Assembly (NCBI GenBank): GCA_913774795.1 | Contig: CAJYIL010000691.1 | Span: 1-10,799, forward strand | Direction of reading: 5' to 3' | Source of the DNA: Pseudobdellovibrionaceae bacterium | GTDB taxonomy: Bacteria > Bdellovibrionota > Bdellovibrionia > Bdellovibrionales > JAMPXM01 | Length of the DNA: 10,799 nucleotides | In this document: positions 5,527 through 10,799 of the stretch, piece by piece | Layout of the letters: every line of letters begins with the position of its first letter | How positions within the stretch are numbered: the first letter of the stretch is position 1 | Program-made: the position numbers and the translations under genes | The notes under the pieces: model-generated | Database searches by the model: none | What the model saw: the letters and a program-made list of their open reading frames with translations, nothing else | What the model was told of the DNA's origin: nothing

Positions 5527-8500
5527 GTCCAGTCTCCGTGGTGTTTTTCGGCTTTGGCCGCGAGGTGTTTGCGAACTGCTTTCTCGCCGAATCTTAAAAA
5601 CAAAGTGGGAGTGACGATGAGATCAAGGAGCGTCGACGAAATGAGGCCCCCCACGATAACGACCGCCACTGGGTATAGTATTTCTTTTCCCGGCTCGCCT
5701 CTTGAGAACAAAAGCGGAACGAGCGCAAGGGCTGCGGTCGAAGCCGTCATCAGGACCGGTACGAGCCTCTCGAGCGATCCGCGAATGACCATTTTTGCAT
5801 TAAACTCTTCGCCTTCATTTTCGACGAGATAAAGATAATGGCTGATCAATAAAATCCCGTTTCGACTCGCGATGCCGCAGAGGGTGACAAAGGCCACGAG
5901 CGTTGCGACCGACAAAATTCGGTCGGTCACGAAGATCGCGACGATCGAGCCGATGAGTGCAAGTGGAATATTCAGTAGCACTTGCGCGCTGAGAAGGCTT
6001 GAGCGGAAGTGGATGTAAAGGACAAAAAAGATCGCTGCAAATGCGATCAGCGCAAGCCAAACGATTCGGCTCGAAGCCTGTTGCTGCGATTCGAATTGGC
6101 CACCGAGTTTTACGTAATAGCCTTCGGGAAGTTCGACCTTCGCGATCCTCGCTTGAATGTCTTGAATCGTGCCTCCGAGATCTCGGCCGTAAACGTTCGC
6201 GGATACCACGATACGGCGCTGGAGATCTTCTTTGTTGACTAAGTTGGGACCGGTGCCTTGGTAAACATTGGCAATTTCACTGAGGCGAATCGTTTTTCCC
6301 GTCGGCATGATTTTAACGACGGTGTTCCGGATATCTTGAGTGGTTGCGCGAGAGGTTTCATCGAGACGCACGTACACATCAAAGATTTTTTGATTCTCGA
6401 TGAACTGGCCGACCGTTTCTCCGTTGAGGACCGTCTCGAGATCTTCGGCGAGGGCTCCGCTGGCAATGGCGTAACGGCCCCCTGCGCTTCGATCGACCGC
6501 GATTTTGAGCTGCGGGATGAGGACGAGCGGTTCGGATTGGAGATCGACGATCCCTCGTACGCTCGCAATTTCTTCGGCGATTTCGCCAGCCAAGCGTCGC
6601 AATTCACCGAGATCGGGACCGAACACTTTGATTGCGATCTGCGCTTTCACTCCTGAAAGGAGGTGATCGAGACGGTGACTGATCGGCTGGCCCAGGTTCA
6701 CGTGAACCTCGCCGACGTCTTCGATCTTCTCGCGAATTTCGTTTAAGACTTCCTGCTTGGGTCGCGGGCTCGGCTTAAAATCGACGTCGACTTCGCTCGT
6801 GTTGACACCCTCGACGTGTTCATCGGCCTCGGCGCGCCCCGTGCGCCGCACGGTCGACTTGACCTCCGGAACGGAGCGAATGGCCGCTTCGACTCTCATT
6901 CCGAGTTCGTCTGAGGCTTTGAGAGAAATGCCGGGTGCTGCAGTGACACCGATCATCGCCGTGCCTTCATTGAACTTCGGGAGAAAGTCGTGGCCCATCC
7001 ACGGAAGGAGCGCCAGCGACAGAAGAAGAAGCGCGACGGCTCCGCCCAGAACGGTGAGGGGTCTCGGGAGAGTCCAATCGAGAACTCTGACCGCTAGCCG
7101 TTTGATGCCTTGGACAAGGCGCCCTTCTTTTTCTTCGTGCACGGCTTTTGAGTTCGGGAGCAGAACTGAACAAAGCACCGGAGTGATCGTGAGCGAGACG
7201 ACAAGAGATCCCAAAATCGAGATGATGTAAGCAACTCCAAGCGGAACAAACAATCGGCCTTCGATTCCTCCGAGAGCGAACATCGGGATAAATACGAGCA
7301 CGACGATGATCGTCGATAAAACAATCGAGTTTCTGACTTCGCTCGACGCCTCGAAGATGACTCTTAAAACACCTCGAGGTTGAGCGAGGAGGCGATTCTC
7401 TCGGAGGCGACGAAAGACGTTTTCGACATCGACCACCGCATCGTCGACCAATTCGCCGATGGCGATGGCGAGGCCTCCGAGCGTCATGGTGTTGATTCCT
7501 AGACCGAGAAGATAAAACGTGATCGCGGTGATGACCAAACTGAGCGGGATGGCGATTAGAGTGATCGCCGTCGTGCGAACGTTCATCAAAAAGAGAAAGA
7601 GAATGATGGCGACCATGACGATGCCATCTCTCAGCGCTTCTTCGACATTCGAAATCGCAGATTCGATGAAGTGTGATTGTTTGAAGAGATCGGTTTCGAG
7701 CTTCACGCCTTCAGGTAATGTCTTTTGGATCTCGACCAGTTCTTTTTCGATGAGGCGTGTCAGCTGAATCGTGCTCGCTGACGGATTTTTTTGAACCGTC
7801 AAAACGACCGCGTGTTTTCCGTTAATGCTGGCTTCTCCACGTTTCATTTTTGCGCCGAGTTTCACTTCGGCGACGTCCTTCACGTAGACCGGCTCCCCGA
7901 AGTGAACTCCGATCAACGAGTTGCGGATATCATCGAGGCTCGTGACCCGACCGAGCGGTCGAATGAGGTATTCGCGATCGGAGATATCGACAAAGCCGCC
8001 CGTCGTGTTGTCGCTGATTTCTGAAAGCGCGTGCTTGAGATCTTCAAGCGAAAGACCCACGCGTTGCAGAGCTTGCGATGAGACCAAGATTTGGTACTGC
8101 TTCACGTCGCCGCCCATGACGACGACCTGACTCACGCCCGGCAGAGTCATGAGACGAGGCCGCATCGTCCAATCGGCGAACGTTCGTAAATCCATTGACG
8201 ACATTTGATCGCTCGTCGTCGTGAGGCCGATCACTTGAATCTCACCCATGATCGATGAAACCGGGCCCATGATGGGTAGAATCCCGGCGGGCAATCGACC
8301 TTGTAAGAGCTGAAGGCGTTCAGAGACCAACTGGCGATTCAAAAAGATGTCGGTGCCCCAATCGAATTCGACAAAGACGATCGAGAGACCAAGTCCGCTT
8401 GAGGAGCGAATGCGCAGAACACCAGGGGTGCCATTGAGCGCGGTCTCCAGCGGCAGTGTGACGAGAGTTTCGACTTCCTCGGGCGCCAGACCTCGCGACT

Positions 8501-8654
8501 CCGTTAAGATGGTCACGGTCGGGCGGTTGAGGTTCGGGAACACATCCACGGGTAGTCTGGGCACGAGCCAAAATCCGAACGCGCTCGTGGCGAGCGCGAC
8601 AACCAAAACGATGGCGCGATGACGTAACGAAAAACGAATGAGTGAATCAAGCAT
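5523..8654 (-). CDS. Heavy-metal-type RND efflux permease (CzcA/CusA family)
   Basis: A 1043-residue inner-membrane proton-driven transporter, full length for the HME-RND family. It has the usual layout: first membrane helix (about 10-30), periplasmic porter domain (31-340), a block of helices (341-500), a helix near 535-552, second porter domain (553-860) and the last helices (863-1022). Family signatures include LPVDVFPNLNRPTVTI (34-49), the helix-4 motif AIAIGELVDDAVVDVEN (396-412), FIPMFALGGIEGRLFVPLG (455-473), SHRLDHLLSGVKAQIAIKVF (659-678) and GIASRNGILL (927-936). D404 and E411 match the conserved acidic relay residues of CzcA. CzcA's first Asp of the DFG motif is Ala here, and the methionine triad of CusA aligns with V570, T619 and H664, so neither the zinc nor the copper archetype is fully met. 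AAGGA lies 9 bases before the ATG. No adaptor or outer-membrane partner gene is adjacent. Confidence 0.94.
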   Translation of the reverse strand: MLDSLIRFSLRHRAIVLVVALATSAFGFWLVPRLPVDVFPNLNRPTVTILTESRGLAPEEVETLVTLPLETALNGTPGVLRIRSSSGLGLSIVFVEFDWGTDIFLNRQLVSERLQLLQGRLPAGILPIMGPVSSIMGEIQVIGLTTTSDQMSSMDLRTFADWTMRPRLMTLPGVSQVVVMGGDVKQYQILVSSQALQRVGLSLEDLKHALSEISDNTTGGFVDISDREYLIRPLGRVTSLDDIRNSLIGVHFGEPVYVKDVAEVKLGAKMKRGEASINGKHAVVLTVQKNPSASTIQLTRLIEKELVEIQKTLPEGVKLETDLFKQSHFIESAISNVEEALRDGIVMVAIILFLFLMNVRTTAITLIAIPLSLVITAITFYLLGLGINTMTLGGLAIAIGELVDDAVVDVENVFRRLRENRLLAQPRGVLRVIFEASSEVRNSIVLSTIIVVLVFIPMFALGGIEGRLFVPLGVAYIISILGSLVVSLTITPVLCSVLLPNSKAVHEEKEGRLVQGIKRLAVRVLDWTLPRPLTVLGGAVALLLLSLALLPWMGHDFLPKFNEGTAMIGVTAAPGISLKASDELGMRVEAAIRSVPEVKSTVRRTGRAEADEHVEGVNTSEVDVDFKPSPRPKQEVLNEIREKIEDVGEVHVNLGQPISHRLDHLLSGVKAQIAIKVFGPDLGELRRLAGEIAEEIASVRGIVDLQSEPLVLIPQLKIAVDRSAGGRYAIASGALAEDLETVLNGETVGQFIENQKIFDVYVRLDETSRATTQDIRNTVVKIMPTGKTIRLSEIANVYQGTGPNLVNKEDLQRRIVVSANVYGRDLGGTIQDIQARIAKVELPEGYYVKLGGQFESQQQASSRIVWLALIAFAAIFFVLYIHFRSSLLSAQVLLNIPLALIGSIVAIFVTDRILSVATLVAFVTLCGIASRNGILLISHYLYLVENEGEEFNAKMVIRGSLERLVPVLMTASTAALALVPLLFSRGEPGKEILYPVAVVIVGGLISSTLLDLIVTPTLFLRFGEKAVRKHLAAKAEKHHGDWT

Positions 8655-8705
8655 TCACTGAAGTCCTTGGCTGGAGAAATTTTTTGAAACAGACGACCGA
8701 CGGGC

Positions 8706-9038
8706 TTAGGCGTCGATCGGCGGTCTAAAAATTCCCAGTAAAGACGGGCCCGCAGGTACGCGGATTGTGGACATCGTGAATAACTGAGCGGCTGGCTTTG
8801 GATTCGGTGGCTCGGGCAGAGACGCGTGGGGCGTATGGGCGGCGTGACCGCCAACGGCCACTTCATGCGAGTGTTGGTGGGATTTCGGACACGGCTTCGG
8901 TTGACCGTGTTGATGGTCACTCACGTCGTGACTGACCGTGATTTTGGTGCCCCCGGCTGCGCGCGCGACCGATGAACTCGTGTTCAAAAACACGACCACA
9001 TAGGCTAAAAGCAAGATGATGGCCGAAAGGCGACGCAT
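8706..9038 (-). CDS. Small secreted histidine-rich protein
   Basis: A 110-residue exported protein. MRR plus a hydrophobic run (LSAIILLLAYVVVFL) and SSSVARA form a signal peptide with likely cleavage after residue 27. The mature part carries nine histidines and one cysteine, concentrated in SHDVSDHQHGQPKPCPKSHQ (36-55) and its continuation through residue 71, followed by a proline-rich stretch and the tail GIFRPPIDA. Short His-rich leader genes with an RPP-type tail often precede metal efflux operons (the CzcI/CopL-like class); I place it there by general resemblance only. It is the first gene of the minus-strand array, ending 51 bases before the pump start. I chose the ATG at 9038; an in-frame ATG at 9107 would bury the signal peptide behind 23 polar residues. 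A GAGG lies 13 bases before the chosen start, a rather long spacing. Confidence 0.75.
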   Translation of the reverse strand: MRRLSAIILLLAYVVVFLNTSSSVARAAGGTKITVSHDVSDHQHGQPKPCPKSHQHSHEVAVGGHAAHTPHASLPEPPNPKPAAQLFTMSTIRVPAGPSLLGIFRPPIDA

Positions 9039-9219
9039 GCATTTAAGTCTGCCTCGGCTGACTGTTCGGGACAATAAAGAAATCGAAAGCTCTGGTTGTC
9101 GTCTCAATCTTTAGAAAACGAGAGGGTTCCCGACTAAATTACTGGAATTTTGCTTTAAACTGCACGATCGGTGCGGGGGCTATCCAAAGGCCACCTCGTC
9201 TTGTTTAATCTGCGATAAG
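9039..9219. promoter_or_regulatory. Divergent intergenic region
   Basis: These 181 bases separate the divergent His-rich gene and DisA-like gene and should hold promoters for both. It is visibly richer in A+T than its flanks around 9090-9165. Toward the plus strand, TGC followed by TTTAAA (9151-9159) resembles an extended -10 element, with CCGACT 18 bases upstream as a poor -35. Toward the minus strand I see only weak candidates. GCAC (9162-9165) and GTGC (9171-9174) form a small dyad around CGATCG (9165-9170), a possible operator just after the -10 candidate. Confidence 0.35.
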
Positions 9220-10314
9220 ATGTCCAATTCGAATCAAAACCCTGATGTGTTCGAGGAACCGCGTGAGCCCACGCGTATGACTTTCACGTCGTTTCTCTCT
9301 CAACAGTTCGGCGCTCTCGAAGAGACCCTCACGGCACTCACGCTGCCTCCTGAACTTCTCGCCGAACTTTTGCTTCTTCAAGCGACGTATCAAGAAGAGG
9401 GTCAGCATCTATTCCCTACGATATATCTTTGCGACGATGCGGAGGCAGCCCGCCAAGTGCTCTCTGGTAATGAGATCGTCTGGATCAGCTCGGTGCCGCG
9501 AGACGCAAATCTCGCGCGACAAATTTTCAAGCACTGTGCGGTCCTCGCGCAAAATTCGTGGTCCGTTCTCGTCGAACTCTCGGCGTCCGACGCCAAATAC
9601 GGAGTGATGCGAACCGACTCCGATCTGACGCACTCTTCCTCTTTCGAGCGCCTGCGAGCGCTTCAGCTGGAGTCGAGCGCGATCTTGGGGCTTACGCGGT
9701 CGGGGCGAAATCTCGTCGAACTTCGCAGTTCGCGCGGCCAAAAGCTTTACCTCTCACTTTCGGTCGACGATCCCTACGAAAAATCACCAGAGCAAGTGAT
9801 CAATCTCTTCTCGGCCTCGATCGTCAGTGACAGCTGGAACGACAATCTGAAGATCAAGCTCCAGGCTTTTTACAAAAGAGTGGGTTACAATATTTTGCAC
9901 TCGTCTGCCGGCGCACTCATCGTGATCCTCCGCCAAGACGGCCTCATCCCTCATGCCTTCGAGGACGGAGTGCTTCTTCCGACCCCCATCAACCTCGACG
10001 ATCTTATCGATGACTCACCAGACGGCGGCCCTGATCTGCTCAATGCCAGACTAGAAGGAGTCTCGGCTTTGATCCGCTCCATGACGGAGATGGACGGCAT
10101 CGTCATGATGACAACCAGCGGCTCCGTTCTCGGATACAACTTCTTTATTCGATCGAGCGATCTCTCGGATCGCACGGTCATCGGAGGCGCGCGCCGGCGC
10201 GCGTATGAGAGCCTGCGACAAATGCGAGATTCAGCGCTTGCCGGCGTCTTTTACAAATCGCAAGATGGAGTGGTCGACTTCACCAAACTCAACGAGCCCC
10301 CGGGGACCGAGTGA
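9220..10314 (+). CDS. DisA_N-like (diadenylate cyclase-like) putative sensor protein
   Basis: A 364-residue soluble protein without signal peptide or membrane helices. The C-terminal region (about 215-352) looks like a diadenylate cyclase-type DisA_N domain. MDGIVMMTTSGSVLGYNFFI (291-310) aligns with the DGA block, GGARRRAYESL (322-332) with the RHR block, and ALAGVFYKSQDGVV (339-352) with the final strand. DGA has become DGI and the usual T/S-R-H-R has become A-R-R-R, so cyclase activity is doubtful; I infer a nucleotide- or ligand-binding sensor. Residues 20-125 form a separate domain (ending NSWSVLVELSASDAKYGVM), matching my recollection of predicted sensors named DACNV, where a variable N-terminal domain precedes an inactive cyclase-like domain. 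The ATG at 9220 is the first; a second at residue 20 would remove only a polar tail. Its stop overlaps the next gene's GTG. Confidence 0.75.
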   Translation: MSNSNQNPDVFEEPREPTRMTFTSFLSQQFGALEETLTALTLPPELLAELLLLQATYQEEGQHLFPTIYLCDDAEAARQVLSGNEIVWISSVPRDANLARQIFKHCAVLAQNSWSVLVELSASDAKYGVMRTDSDLTHSSSFERLRALQLESSAILGLTRSGRNLVELRSSRGQKLYLSLSVDDPYEKSPEQVINLFSASIVSDSWNDNLKIKLQAFYKRVGYNILHSSAGALIVILRQDGLIPHAFEDGVLLPTPINLDDLIDDSPDGGPDLLNARLEGVSALIRSMTEMDGIVMMTTSGSVLGYNFFIRSSDLSDRTVIGGARRRAYESLRQMRDSALAGVFYKSQDGVVDFTKLNEPPGTE

Positions 10315-10799
10315 CCAGCCTCCGCGATTCTCTCTCCGCTCCACAGACCGAGTCCCAGTTTCAAGCACTCGTCGATGCGTCGCCCGCGATGATCTGGATC
10401 ACGGATCGCGACTCGCAATGCACTTATTTGAGCCAACAGTGGTACGCCTACACTGGCCGAACACCAGAGCAGGATCTTGGGGTTGGGTGGCTCGAGAATA
10501 TTCACCCCGACGATTTGGAGCAAACGGCTCGTGTTTACACCAAAGCCGTCGAGAACCGTGGGCCGCTACGGGTCGACTATCGGCTGAGGCATCGCTCTGG
10601 TGACTACCGGTGGATGATCGACCTCGGTCACCCTCGCTTTGATGGCGCGGGAGATTTTATCGGCTACATCGGTACCGTGACCGATATTCACGAGCGCGTT
10701 TTGGCCGAACAGGAACTTCGTCGTGCGACCCAACGTTTCGAGCGCTCCGCGCGCGCGACGAACTTAGGGGTTTGGTACTGCGATCTGCCGTTCGCTGAA
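10311..10799 (+). CDS. PAS-domain signalling protein (3' part outside window)
   Basis: From a GTG at 10311 the frame stays open for 163 codons to the right edge. Residues 16-120 form a PAS domain of the PAS_3 class: FQALVDASPAMIWITDRDS (17-35), YLSQQWYAYTGRTPEQ (39-54), GWLENIHPDDLE (59-70) and YRLRHRSGDYRWM (90-102). It is followed by its PAC motif GYIGTVTDIHER (118-129). A short helix (AEQELRRATQRFERSARATN) leads to the start of what looks like a second PAS domain (GVWYCDLPF). Such tandem PAS modules usually precede a histidine kinase, a GGDEF domain or another output, but the output lies outside the window. The GTG overlaps the upstream TGA (GTGA), with GGGG 6 bases before it, so co-translation with the DisA-like protein is very likely. 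Known PAS_3 domains bind small ligands or mediate partner contacts; no ligand is inferable here. Confidence 0.85.
   Translation, partial: MTSLRDSLSAPQTESQFQALVDASPAMIWITDRDSQCTYLSQQWYAYTGRTPEQDLGVGWLENIHPDDLEQTARVYTKAVENRGPLRVDYRLRHRSGDYRWMIDLGHPRFDGAGDFIGYIGTVTDIHERVLAEQELRRATQRFERSARATNLGVWYCDLPFAE

Noticed and set aside
5554..8622. Many open frames of 70-157 codons antisense to or overlapping the pump gene
   Set aside because: Arginine/serine-rich translations, no family motifs, and the pump frame is unequivocal. They are shadows of a codon-biased gene.
9039..9107. Longer start of the His-rich protein at 9107
   Set aside because: It would put 23 polar, arginine-rich residues before a clear signal peptide.
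9220..10314. Calling this a functional diadenylate cyclase (DisA/CdaA)
   Set aside because: The DGA and T/S-R-H-R motifs are both changed, and neither the DisA helix-hairpin-helix part nor CdaA membrane helices are present.
10205..10603. Plus-strand 132-codon frame overlapping the DisA-like and PAS genes
   Set aside because: It conflicts with the unmistakable PAS domain in another frame.

Overview
The window reads as chromosomal DNA of a Gram-negative bacterium. It has several signal-peptide proteins, an RND inner-membrane pump, G+C of roughly one half, and dense gene packing with many 4-base start/stop overlaps. The DUF4385 protein plus a DisA-like sensor domain paired with a PAS protein would fit a Bdellovibrionota/delta-proteobacterial-type genome, but that placement is a guess from gene content. 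I see no RNA gene, insertion sequence, phage gene or CRISPR array.

Layout. (1) 1-342, minus: 5' part of a secreted protein that runs off the left edge. (2) 455-952, plus: a DUF4385 protein, which converges on the next block. (3) 962-9038, minus: one long same-strand array. In transcription order it holds a small His-rich secreted protein, a heavy-metal-type RND permease, a secreted protein whose predicted mature N-terminus starts with His, an 80-residue hypothetical protein, and three subunits of a molybdenum hydroxylase: [2Fe-2S], FAD plus probable [4Fe-4S], and molybdopterin subunits in the order of E. coli paoABC. (4) 9220-10799, plus: a protein ending in a diadenylate-cyclase-like (DisA_N-type) domain with altered catalytic motifs, overlapped by the start of a PAS-domain signalling protein cut by the right edge.

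How the genes may work together. The pump and its two histidine-bearing exported neighbours look like a periplasmic metal-handling set. Unusually, no membrane-fusion adaptor or outer-membrane channel gene lies beside the pump. The molybdenum enzyme has all three redox subunits translationally coupled by ATGA overlaps. It lacks the Tat leader of E. coli PaoA, so it is probably cytoplasmic, and no XdhC/PaoD-type maturation factor is visible. The DisA-like protein and the PAS protein share a GTGA overlap and are probably one sensory unit. Divergent starts of the His-rich gene and the DisA-like gene share a 181-bp intergenic region.

The most unusual signals are the DisA-like/PAS pair, the adaptor-less pump between two histidine-rich exported proteins, and a triple 7-bp repeat at 4756-4778 that puts stop codons in all three minus-strand frames.
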